DNA of 64,000 nucleotides, from assembly GCA_029844215.1 (NCBI GenBank), contig CM056737.1, positions 24,673,851 through 24,737,850 of the forward strand. The letters run 5' to 3'. A program made the position numbers and the translations under genes. Below are positions 48,599-60,062 of the stretch, in pieces. The number at the start of each line of letters is the position of its first letter. Position 1 is the stretch's first letter. The stretch comes from Przewalskia tangutica (lineage: Eukaryota > Streptophyta > Magnoliopsida > Solanales > Solanaceae). The notes below the pieces were generated by a model, which searched no databases, had not been told where the DNA came from, and worked only from the letters and a program-made list of their open reading frames with translations.

Positions 48599-51500
48599 TG
48601 TTACACCCCGTATTTGCAGGACATGTTTTAAGAACGTACGTAAGAACTCACAGTGTTAAGATTTGAGACTTGTAAAAATTTATCGGAATTATGAAACCGC
48701 TTGGAAACGTGTTATTAGGATTTAATGGGAGGGCGACACGTGTCACCCCCCTTTAGTGAGCTTGGACGAAAAATGCCATGGATAAAAGGGTCATTTGACC
48801 TTTGGTAGGATGATTAAGTCTTTCAAGTGTGAGCTTGAGAAAGTTGACTTGGTCAAGGACCCACAAGGCTTGATATTTAAATAAGAGCTAATCCAAACCA
48901 CCCATTTGTTTGCATCTTGACCCTCCATGTCCCTATATAATACTAGTAGTAGCAAGACATTGTCCAAACACTTAGAAAATTTTCACAAAATTTGAAGAGC
49001 TCTAGCTTTGCTCTCGGGTTCATGCCACTTGAAAAGAAATTTTTTTTTGTTTCTTGTCCTATAAGCTCCACACTTTAAACCAAGGTTCTTGAGTGTATTG
49101 TAAGCATATCTCAATAGAAAAATCTCGGAAAAAGATAGTTTTCGGGTTAGTCGCAAAGTTAAAACCTAGTTGCTTTCTAGGTTTTGGATTGGAAGTTTGA
49201 AGGAAAGTTGTTGGTATGGTTCTAAAGGTCTCAACTAGCGGATTGAAGTATCTTGAAGAGGCTCTATGTTGCTAAGAAGCAACTTCGGATTTGGGGTTGG
49301 ATTGAGATTCGTTGTGGTATAATCTTGTCTCTTAATAGTGTTACAAGATTATATATATATTGTAGTTGTTAGCTTTACATGTTGCTAGCATGAATTATAG
49401 GTGTTGAAGTTTATAAGTGTTATAGATTGCTTGTAGCCTTAGAATCCGAAATGTAATGTAAGCCATGTGAAGTTGGATTACAAATTGGTCGTTTATTTGA
49501 ATCGTCGCATGTTAATTACTTGGAGATTATAGTAGTTATAATCGTTTGCGACTTGATATCATGTTAGGCTAATAACTTGGATTGAAATGGAAATTGGATA
49601 AGAATTGATGTTGTAGTACTTGTTAGCGAATTGGCCTAGTAAGTTGTATTAATTTGATATCGTTTGTGGGGCGTAATTTTACACGTCTAGTAGGCGTGTA
49701 ATCCCCTATTGTTGATTGCATTGATTGGGCCTAAAATGTGGCGTGTTTGGTTATTGTATTCGCCTTGAAAAGGTGGCTAAGTGAGTAGAAACAAAGGAGG
49801 TCTTGTCCGATTTTCCGTAGAATTTAGTGACTTAGCACTTAGAATATTCTACGTCAGTAAGAGGTTAATGGACGACGTGACCATTATAGGTTGAAGTACT
49901 AAGTATAGCGTATCCTACTGGAAGGATGGAATAGCTATCAAGGTTGAAGTACTTTGGAGCATTTTGCTACTTGTCGATAATCGTCGCGAGGTATGTGAAC
50001 CCCTTCCTTCCTTTGGCATGATTCTATGTATGGAATATACCTGTGGTATCATTTCATGTTTCCTTCTACTCTTAGAAGTTAAGAGGTAGTCAGGTGATTT
50101 ACTCTATGTAGAACTTTTCCTATCTTTCGAGCATGACTAGTTGCACGATGTAGTACTCAGAGATGACAACACCTTGATATCCTTTACTAGTTTTATGAAT
50201 AGCCAAGTCGGGTGAGTTAGAGATTAACTCACTTCTTTGAAAGTATTAAGGATGTCTAATGTTTTATTAAAGTTAAGGGACTTGAAGAGTTTTGAAGTAT
50301 GTGATACTTGTTCCGTTTTAAACGTATAAGTCCCTTGGATAGGAAATTATTTTTGGCTAAGGTATAAGGTGAATATAACGACTTAATGGGGAGTTGGTTA
50401 TATTTGCTTTATGGGAAGATAAATGACTTGATTTTTTTCTTAATAAAAAGGCAACTTGATTCTAAGGCATCAATTGCCTAAGGTTTTATAATAAAAGGAG
50501 TCACTTGATTTCTAAAGGTTAAGAGACTAATTGTACTTTGAAAGTTAAGAGAATTTATTTGAAAGTATACAATACTTGGTTTTAAAAAGTATAAGTCTCT
50601 TGGTTATAAAAAGAGTGAGTTTTGTCTAAAACCATAAAGGGTTATAACGGCTTTATGGGAAGTTGGTTATAACGGCTTTATGGAAGGTTAAGAGAATGGT
50701 TTTCTCTAATAAGGTAAACAAAGAAATAACTTGTATTAAGGAAGGGCAATTTGATTTAAAGGTATCACTTGCTTAAAGCTTTAAAGTAAGGGTCACTTGA
50801 TTTAGAAGCCGAGAAATGTATTTCTAAAAGTATCGTGACTTATGTGAAATGTACACAAGCCTGGATACTACGGGTGTTAGTATCTTGGGGTTTTATATGA
50901 AAAGGGGATCTTTTGAAAATAATGAAAGTACGTAGTACTTGGGGTTAAATTCCCGGATTCTTACGTGTAAAACGGAAGTGCCATTAGTTTATATAAATGG
51001 AAGTCTAAGGGTTTAATGAACTTGCCTGTATTTGCTTGTGATAGCTTTAAGTGCAAGTATTATATGTTACGTTGTCGTGACTCACCGAGGGCCTACTGTC
51101 TTGTTATAAGTTTACTTGGACGCATCAAGCGGTGATGTGTGATTCCACGGCATGCTTCCATCATGATTGATCCGACATGCTTATACGATGCGATTCCGGC
51201 ACGTGACCAGACGCGTTAGATGCCCTGACATTTTATCGACGCATCTGCAGCGGACGGAGGATTCCACGTATGCTTCCATTGTGATTGATCTCGCCACGCT
51301 TATACGATGAGGATGCCGGGCATGCATCCAGGACGCGTTAGATGCCCGCGTTTTATTACTCCATGGCCATGCTTATACGATGTGGGATTCCGGCACGCGA
51401 CCATGTTATATTTTACTCACGGGCTAGCTCCCCATGAAGACCTGCACATACGATGAGGGATGGCGAGGGCACGTTATGGCCATGCTTATACGATGTGGGA

Positions 51501-52502
51501 TTCAGGGGCATGCGACCGCGTTATATATATATATATATATATGTGTTGTGTATGTGTACGCCGACACGGTGCTGGATGCCACGAGCGCGACACGTGGTTA
51601 TATTTTACACTTATAGTTATCAGTGATGTGGGATTCCACGGAAGGAGATATATATATATGTGTTGTGTATGTACGCAAGCGGTGAGGTGGATGCCACGCG
51701 CCACACGTGGTTATAATTTACATTTATACCGCCGGCAGTGATGGGGGATTCCACAGGCACGCTTTGATATTTGTGTGACTTGATCGCGTCCCATCGGGTC
51801 GTAGTATAGGTGCCCCTCCTTAAAGGACCGGATTATACTTATGAAAGATAAGTCAGTTAAACGGTAATGAACTTAATGATTTTTTCCTAATCATGTACGT
51901 AAGAATGTGACTATAACTTTTATTGAAAATGGAAAAAGATAAGAAGGTGCGGTTAAGTTCATGTTGGTAATGACAGCAGGATCCGTATGTATTTTTATAC
52001 TTGTCCTGTCATTCTTTGTACGATTATGACCATTTCATCGACGTTATTTCTGTTCCATATTCGCAATTGTTATCGACTTCTTCTGCCAGCGCGTTCATGC
52101 CCGCAGGTTTTAGAGTACCAGGTTGGTGATCCTTGCCTTAGGATCTCTGGTCGCTTTGGGAAAAAGCTCCATTTGCTCCGAGGCTTATCTCTTAGTACGA
52201 TTTTCCCCGAGGTTGTAGATTCATGTATATTCAGGGGTATGGCGGGGCCTGTCCCGCCACGATTGTTATGTTAAAACTCTTAGAGGTCCAGTAGTCACAT
52301 ATCAGGTCGGTTTGTAAAGGAAAGGAGGCAACTGCGCTTGTATATATATATATATGTCGGAAGGTAGCCCCATCGCTAACTCATTGATTTTATCTTTGAT
52401 GATTTATTTATAAGTTTCATGTATGTTCCATTGATTATCTCTCGATGTATACTGTAAGGGTGCCTGTAGGGCACCCCATGCGAGCTTGGGTCGGTCGTGA
52501 CA
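48599..52502 (+). repeat. B2 5' LTR
   Basis: 3,904 bp. TATA at 48934-48941, donor at 49991, empty solo-LTR site ccaag at 50203-50207, minisatellite 51110-51760 with (TA)n at 51522-51542. End GTGACA at 52502. Confidence 0.93.
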
Positions 52503-52505
52503 AAG

Positions 52506-52516
52506 TGGTATCGAGC
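52506..52516 (+). other. Primer-binding site of B2
   Basis: TGGTATCGAGC, three bases after the LTR end. tRNA-Met type, AG missing. Confidence 0.85.
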
Positions 52517-52701
52517 GATTAGTCATCGAAAGTGTCTGGTCGTGTCTAGTAGAGTCTTGATTATCGGTGTATTCTCAGACTACATCTATAATCGTGAGGC
52601 TGCAGGACATTTAGGATTAGTTTCCATTCTTCTCTCTTTGAGATCGTGCAAGAAGGCTGTCTAGTAGGGTGAATCCTCTCGACCCCTTCTTATGTATGCT
52701 T

Positions 52702-53100
52702 ATGCCTCCACGGAAGGCTACCAGTGGCCCGGAAGGCAAAGGCAGCGGGAGTCGCTAGTGGTCACACGCAGAGGGTTACCAGGACTCGGGCACGACTATG
52801 CCCGAGGTAGTAGGCGGATCGGCGAACTTCACCCACGGCGGTATTAGAGGAGCCGAGCGCAGGTCGAGGTTCCTGCACGAGCCTCGATCCGCTGAAGGGG
52901 CGAGTTTAGAGATTATAGAGAGCGGTCGGACTTTGACTAGCATAGTGGTAGGGCAACAAATGTGAGCGGTAGCTAACCCTAGAGCCGACGGTTTGAGGAT
53001 TCGGATTTTACGGGTTGTAGTCCACCCGAGTTTTATGGTTCGAGATCGAGGATGATCCTCAAGAGTTCGTTAGCGACTACCGGAATACGCAGATGCTTAG
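52702..53100 (+). pseudogene. gag: gag of B2, 5' part, cut by insertion
   Basis: Start ATG at 52702 (atgcctccacggaagg). The sequence follows B1 gag 12966-13378 with scattered small gaps, through 'cccgagttttatggttcgag' (capsid PEFYGS region) to cagatgcttag, where a minus-strand A LTR begins. In B1 the next codons enter the WFESW capsid core, which is therefore displaced to the right of this window in B2. Frame is already broken before the insertion. Confidence 0.78.
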
Positions 53101-54437
53101 TGTCACGACCGAACTGGGCCGTGGCGGTGCCTTACCGGGCACCCTGGTGATACAACATCAGTAATCGAACATAAAACACATACATGAAACAAATGAAGTA
53201 CAAAAGCGATGTCTGAGGAAAACTTGCCTTTCGCATATATATAAATAACAACTCCTACAAATGAACAGTTTAATCCTTTTACAACCACATGGCTGCACTT
53301 CTACGAAATGATACGACAACAATGGCGGGCAGGGCCCGCCATACCAATGTAAATACCTACAACGACAGCGGACTATACGAGATAAGCCTCCGAGAAACGG
53401 AGCTTTCCCAAACGCCGAATGACCCTAAGAGCGAGGATCAACGCGGTGTACCTTTACCGCACAGATGAACGCGGCCGAGAGTCGATCTGCAAACAGTACC
53501 AAGTATGTGAAATCGAAAATAAATATCGTAAATGAAATCATAGTAGTCTATATAAAGCAGAGACATGTATGATAACCAAACTATTCCTGATAAATAAGCA
53601 AATATGTCAAGTCGTGGACTCACGCCTCAAAGTTATCACAATAAAACCGCGGCAAATGCGAAGGCGCATAGCCGACTACTAAGACCCACGCACCAAAAAT
53701 ACCACAACCGTATCCCGAGGTCTTTCTGCAGCGCACATGATCGGCCGCCACTCGCCGCAATATCAATGCGCGCGTCTATCCTCGAACTCGCGACTCCGCA
53801 TAGGTCACCGACCGCGTGAGGTATTCTCGAATCACGGTCCTGCATCGCCGAGGTATACCCGCATCGGCGGCTAACCCTCGGTATCCGCCTAGGCTCACAC
53901 CGCATAGTCTCAAAAGACCGCATAGTCTCAACAGACCGTATAGGGAATCCGCGTCGGGCTAAACACGAATGATCAATCCGGAGCTACCGCGACTCGCATA
54001 GTCACAAGGATCGCATAGCCGTATAGACCGCGATCAGGTGGCAAGCCCTCGGTATAATAAGTCAGGGTATGTGATACAATAACGATAACGGGCTTAACGT
54101 TTGACAACGTAAGCACAACAAGAGTGACCCTTACACAATAATCACAAGATACTAACACACGAAGATCCTAACACGCTTACTTATCAAATCAACAAGAAAG
54201 TATTACAAGGCTATCACAAACCAATACAATCAAGTTATTCACACAAGGTACTTTCTACTAACAAGTTCGGGTACCTATCCCCAAAGTACTTCATACATTA
54301 AATCTTTAAAAGATACGTTACTTCACAAAACCACACATACACCTAGTATATGAAAATAGAGTGATTATCTTTTTAAAGTAAATCAATTACTTCTCTTTGT
54401 AAAATCAAGTAGCAACATTCTTTTCCAATGTTCAAGT
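53101..54437 (-). repeat. Minus-strand A LTR, first segment
   Basis: Begins TGTCACGACCG (minus-strand LTR end) directly after B2 gag. The likely TSD is CTTAG (53096-53100), but its partner is off window. It runs to the CAAGT site at 54433-54437 and resumes at 63513. It is either a 3' LTR of a minus-strand element or a solo LTR. It includes an inverted CpG-rich block (about 53640-54060). Confidence 0.88.
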
Positions 54438-55110
54438 TGTTATACCCCGTATTCTCAGGGTATGTATGTGAGGACGTACGTACGAGAGCACGACAGAAAA
54501 AATTGGAAAGGAAGAAAGAGGTGATTCTTCCACGGAAAAAGTTTCCGGTTTTTGTAAGGAAAAATGTTCGTTGAAGGGAATTGGGTTCCCAGTTTTGGAA
54601 TTTGGGCTTCTTAGATTATATTAGAATTTTGAGATTTTATTTTCGGAAATGGTCACGTGGGGCCACGGAGAAATTTACTGCCATGGGGCCCGCTTTGTTT
54701 TTGTGATTTAGGTATTTTGGATATTTTCTAAGACGAAATATTAGGCGAATCGAGGCGACACGTGTCACCCCACGTGGCACCTCGCCGATTTTACCTTTGT
54801 GCACAACACCCTATTGGAGTCGTTCCGACTAAACGTTTTGCGTATGCGAAGGAAAATTCCGCTATGTCATTTTGTATTTTGCGGATTTTTCCGAGCGTGA
54901 ACATTTTGGACCAACGAGAGGCGACTGGCACCTCTCATCAGTGGGCAAAGCGGGCGCATACGGACGATTGGGAGATAAGGTTGGGCAAGATATTTGTGTA
55001 GATATTTGTGAGGGTTTTAGGAGTAGTGGTCAGGTGCACTTGGCTTGATCTTGGCCTTACACTTGTAGCACTTGGCCAGATCTTGGCCATTGGTTGGCCT
55101 TTGGCTTTGC

Positions 55111-55118
55111 TATAAATA
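55111..55118 (+). promoter_or_regulatory. Candidate TATA box of D-family LTR
   Basis: tataaatacc, also at 60726-60733 in the 3' LTR. It lies further from the LTR start than in A because D has a longer upstream U3. Confidence 0.55.
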
Positions 55119-56991
55119 CCCTCCTTGTGAAGACTTATTCATTCACTCCTCACTTTGTCTAAGTCTTAAAAGCCTCTCCTCCTTGTTGCTCTCGTCCAAC
55201 TCCCCACCACCTTATGAGGCCTTGAGCCGAGAGTTCCTCCTCCTGTCAAGGCCCTTGGCCGAGAAACCCCTATCTTGGAGTGTTTTGAGGTACCTCCCCC
55301 TTGGTAGAAAGTTGTCTTCCAAGTATTGTTATAATGCCCAAAATACCCTAGCCTTGTACCTTGTAGTATTCCAAAGATACCTCTATACGTAGAGCCGGAA
55401 ATACTACCTTTTGTCCCTTTGGTCTCAAACCAAACCCTAAGGAAATCTTCGTTGTTTGATCAAGTATTTAAGTAGAAGTTGGTTAGAACTTCTAAGGGTT
55501 GTTTGAGCGGGGTGGAGCACCGGAGTCGAGCTAAACGTTGCTAAGGATCGACATTTAACTTGGATAATTATGGGCTTATCGAGGTAATTATCTTGTCCTC
55601 TATTTGTAATTGAAATTACATGTTGTTGAATATATAGTCAAGTATACTATATATGTAACTAAGCTTAATCGCGCAATGTCTTTTGACTTAAGCTGAAGAA
55701 TAAAGAAAAGAACCGAATCAGATTTACATAGGATGTATTGCAGTACTTGTGTTGTAGACTGAGTAGAGTTGTACACGCCGTTAGACGTAAACCCCCGGTT
55801 GGCTTGGTAGCCTACCGATAGAGGAGGAGATTTACGCTGTTGCGGGGGGGGGAGGTGCTGCCGAATTTTCTGTAGAGAAATGGAACCTTGTGTTTTGAGG
55901 TTAATAGACGTTTTGGCCTTTTTAGGTGAAAGTACTAAGAGTAGCGATTCGCCGGCGAGTGGAAAGCGGCTAGCGCGTTGTAGTACTTGGAGCATTTTGC
56001 TTATTGTCGATACTCGCCGCGAGGTATGTGAACCTCTTCCTATCTGCTTTAGCATGATATGTGTGTAACTATGTAGTACGGTGACGCATACGTGTTTAGT
56101 GTATTTGATTGGTTTGAAACATAAAGTGTTATAACGGCTTTATGGGAAGTTGGTTATAACAGCTTTATGTAGGTAAGAAAATACTTGGTGGTTTTAAATG
56201 GTTTACTGATGTTAGAAGTTAAGAGACTTGATCTTATAAGATAAGAGACTTAACTTGTTTGTTTTAATGTGGATGTTTGTGTGAAACCTCATTCGTGAGT
56301 AATGAGTACTTGGTTTTATTTAAAGGGATAATGTTTTACTGATTTCGGAAATCGTAATGTGCGTCGGCATCACCGCTGCAGTTAATAAAGGAAAATGTAT
56401 TGAATAATGATGTATCGTATTAAAACCAGTAGAAACCTCCATCCGCATAGAAACTAAGATGAGACAAAATGATATTACATTTTCTAGATCATGGTCACGT
56501 AATAAGAATGTTGTAAACAAGAATAACCTACTCTCACGTGAGACATATATTACTCAATTGTTCTAAAAAGGAATCAAGTGATTAAGTTTATGAACTATGA
56601 AACCATTTGAAAATGAGAAGCTTGAGTAATTGAAACTAGGCAAACCGAACTTAGGAAAAGAATGTTGTTACTTGGTTTTGAAAAGGAATGTGGGTTGGTC
56701 ATTCTAATACTACGTATCGGGTGACTTTGATAAAAGTAATGGATCTCTTTAAAGAATTTAACGACGTAGTACTTTAGGTTAAAACCCGATTTTGTCATAA
56801 AATGAAAGTACCTTGAGTTGTGTATAATTTGCCTATGCTTGTTATGATAGCCTTTGTTGTGCAAAGCGTTGTATTTCGTGTTACCGCGTCTCGATGGAGA
56901 GGTCGGTTGGTAGTTGAGAACTTATCGACGCACGGCAGCTGACGGAGAAATTCCACGCACGTCGTTGATAGTATTATTGTTGTTAATCGCT

Positions 56992-57305
56992 GGACATATC
57001 GACACGATCGTAGCGCACGTATGCTTCCATTTTGGTGAGGTCTTGCGGTTAATCGCTTTGGATATATCGACCGACGCGTAGCGCACGTATGTTTCCATTT
57101 TGATTATCGCCTTGTGATTTCCTTTTGGACATATCGACACGATGCGTAGCGCACGTATGCGTCCATTTGGAATGCTGTCCTATTGTTTCCTTTGGACATA
57201 TCGACACGATGCAGCGCACGCATCGCCCATTTGGAATGTTGTCTTATTGTTTCTTCGACATACCGACACGACGCGTAGCGCACGTATGCTTCCATTTGGA
57301 TTCTT
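56992..57305 (+). repeat. ~67-bp minisatellite, five units (D1 5' LTR)
   Basis: Units start near 56992, 57059, 57127, 57194 and 57256. Each has gacacgatgcgtagcgcacg-like cores. Copy in 3' LTR: 62599-62915. Confidence 0.85.
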
Positions 57306-57895
57306 GCTTGTTGTTATCATATCATAGATCACGGCGGTGAGAAGGTATTCCACGCATGATTGATGTCGCGGGCGAGACCGACTTGTTATAATCGTTATAT
57401 GTTGTATCGTAGTTTGGCTATCATACATGTCTCCCGCTTTGTATAGATCGTTATGATTTCATTTACGTGATTGCATGCCACATACTGTACCGTTATCGAC
57501 CTTCGGGGCCGCGTTCATGCCGCAGTAGAGGTACATCGGTCGTGGATCCTCGCCATGGATCACGTCAACAGATTGGGAAGCTCCGCTTTCTCGGAGGCTT
57601 ATCTTTGGTATGTGTTCCTGAGTTGTAGGTTCTTGTACATTCGTGGTATGGCGGGCCCTGTCCCGTCATAGTCGTTGTAAATCTTAGAAGTCTGTAAATC
57701 GTTGCGTGGTTGTAAAAGAATTAAACTGTTCGTGTTTTATGTATATACCAAGGCAACTGCTTTTGGTTGGCTCGCTTATTTATTATATCTCTTGTTTAAT
57801 GACTCATGTTTTATGTTCCGCTGATTTTCTCGACGATGTATCGCTAGGTGCCCGGGTAAGGCACGATCCACGCCCGATTTTCGGGTGTGACATAG

Positions 57896-57906
57896 TGGTA
57901 TCGAGC
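57896..57906 (+). other. Primer-binding site of D1
   Basis: TGGTATCGAGC, three bases after the LTR end. AG missing. Confidence 0.85.
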
Positions 57907-58087
57907 GCTTAATCCTGAAAGTGTCTACTGCATCGTGTCTAGTAGAGTCTTGATTATCGGTGTGTTGTGCACCACATCTATAATCGTGAGGCTATAAGAC
58001 ATTTAGGATTGGTTTCATTTCTTCTCATTCGAGATCGTGCCTTAGAGCCGTTGAGTTGGACCCTCCGACGTATCTCGCTTACCGCTT

Positions 58088-59215
58088 ATGCCTCCGCGCA
58101 AGGCAAACCAGAGCCCAGCGGCAAGGCACCGAGGGAGTCGCTAATGAGATCTGAGGAGTTCGGCGCGCAGCCGGCCAAGACTGAGCAAGCTTCCGACGGC
58201 GAAGTTTCGCGACGCCGCCGCACCAAAGAGATTTAGAGCCGCAGCAGTGGTCTGCCGAGACTACAAGATTCGAGCCTCCACCCACAACCGAGCGGGGAGA
58301 CGGGTCGCGCGAGATGGCCCGATTATCGCCGGGTTGTCAGGCCGATATGAGGATAAGGCCGGACGCAGCAGCCTCAAGAGCACCATGGTTCACCCTAGAT
58401 CGAGATAGTTTGAGGTCGCGACTTTCGAGTCAGAGCCCGCCAGAGTTTTACGGTCGAGGCTCGAGGATGATCCGCAGGAGTTCATCCGGCAGCTACGGAT
58501 CACGCGGTGATCAAGGCTTCAGAGACCGAAGTCGCGGACCTTGTTCGCATCGGCCGCGTGATACCGCAGCCGATTGGTTTGATTCATGGAGCTTTCCCGG
58601 GAGAGCATGCACTCAGCAGTATGGGATGAGTTTTCGGGCTTTCTCACGCACTTCGCCTCCGCAGACGGCGAGGCACGCCGACGATTTTTGTTCTTGAGAT
58701 GCAGAGGCGACCGTCAGGAGTACAATGTCGAGTTCGATTCTTTGCTCGATATGTCCCTCGCGCTTAGTTGCAGATATGGAGGATAGGGTGCATCGCTACG
58801 CCACCGTTAGATGATTATATGGTCGAGTCTTGCTGGTGTTTCTCTTCACCGCATGGACATTGCCCGCACGCAGCTCACGCACCAGACGCGAGGCACGGAG
58901 GGTCAAGGAACGACCGGATCGCCAGAAGAGGCCAGATCTGGGCAGGTCCTTGGTGACTTTCGAGGCGGACCGCCTCAAAGAAGGCTAGTTATATACCCCA
59001 CCAAGATGCAGTGGTCCTCCACCGCCTTCGCGAGCAGTCGGGGCTCCAGGGTTCAGATGTTCGGGAGAGTAGGGTGTTAATCCACCGCCACCCCTACCTC
59101 GGACTGTGGTAGACTCCATTTTGGAGAGTGTCGTGCTAGATTGGGAGTTTGTTTTGCATGCCAGCAGGCCATTTTGCGAGGAACTGTCCGACCAAGGGAA
59201 GCGCGGATGTTACGA
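58088..59215 (+). pseudogene. gag: gag of D1, frameshifted
   Basis: Start ATG at 58088 (atgcctccgcgcaagg). Capsid motifs appear in shifting frames: the PEFYG region at about 58437, DTAADWFDSWSF at about 58560-58595, a WDEFSGFL-like stretch at about 58622 and 'DRVHRY' at about 58780. Zinc-knuckle coding sequence is at about 59105-59200 (gagtgtcgtgctag; tgccagcaggccattttgcg), also out of frame. The layout equals A-inner gag. At least six frame changes are needed to read it through, so as written it is a pseudogene. No protease or RT follows. Confidence 0.82.
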
Positions 59216-60031
59216 CTCACCTTCAGATTTGTGGTCGGTTCATCACCTTCTACATGCTACTGCGCAGGCGTGCCTATGATTAGAGTGAGCAGAACTTCGT
59301 ATATCCTTAACCTCTAGAGTTTTGGTATGCTTGTTATGATGATCTCATTATTGTGTGCTATGTACGGATAGCATTGTGATATGTGTGAGTTAGAATACAT
59401 GGTTAGTTGGAAGGTTACGATGGGGCATGGTAAGTGTGAACCTTAGACTATTTCACGACCGAGACCTTAGAGGTAAGCGTCGTCTTAAGTATAAGATTCG
59501 CTTTATGTTTGACCTTTATAAGGGTGAGTAGTATACGTGGGACTTATTTGTGTGATGAGTCCACGGGTAGTGTGAGACGGAAGTGGTAGCTTTCATGATG
59601 TGAATTAGTAAGATTGTTCGGACGGGAACAAGAGTTTGGCGCGGTCGGGGTCGCTGAGGACCATTTGCGGGTCAACCCAGAACCCGGTTTGTGGAGTCAG
59701 TTCGGGTGGTCCCGCCAGTGGTAGGGTCACGAGGATGCTAGGCCCAAGTTTGTGTGACCATCGTATGAGTTCGTGGACGCGTTCGACCGAAGCGGTTCGC
59801 ATGTGCCGGAATGGCCTTAAGGAAGTTCGAGGTTAGTAAGATGACCAAGTCCGAGGTAGTGACTCCGCAGATTTTCGAAGCAAGTAATGATCAAGTATGG
59901 TACGTCCGGGAGAGTTCAAGTGTTCGAGAAGGGCACGACGAGTAAGGAAAGAAGAGGACGTGTGTTATTTCGTGGCTGCCGTGGCGTTGGCAACTTGTTG
60001 ATGAACTTCATCGATATCCGTCTTGAGAAGG
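59216..60031 (+). other. D1 internal 3' untranslated region
   Basis: About 815 bp, parallel to A-inner 27206-28057: 'cctctagagttttggtatg', the gtggtcccgcc/gctaggcccaagtt block (59705-59750) and the gagttcaagtgttcgag block (59912). No enzyme motif seen. Confidence 0.65.
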
Positions 60032-60062
60032 AACATTCGACGAATGTTTCTGGCGAGGAGAA
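60032..60062 (+). other. PPT and palindrome, D1
   Basis: AACATTCGACGAATGTT at 60032-60048, then a weak purine run (ggcgaggagaa) to the LTR. Confidence 0.75.

Larger units (their letters stand above)
48599..53100 (+). mobile_element. B2: second B element, visible 5' portion
   Basis: 5' LTR 48599-52502, PBS 52506-52516, start of gag 52702-53100, then interruption by a minus-strand A LTR. The left TSD copy GGAAC and target position are the same as for B1. The remaining gag, 3' LTR and right TSD must lie beyond 64000. Confidence 0.92.
54438..57892 (+). repeat. D1 5' LTR
   Basis: 3,455 bp. TATA tataaata at 55111-55118 (673 bp inside), donor at 56024, five-unit minisatellite 56992-57305, end GTGACA. 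Confidence 0.93.

Noticed and set aside
55600..56055. 151-codon minus-strand frame, longest in the window
   Set aside because: It is antisense in the D1 5' LTR and is not kept in the 3' LTR at 61200-61650. No recognisable motif.
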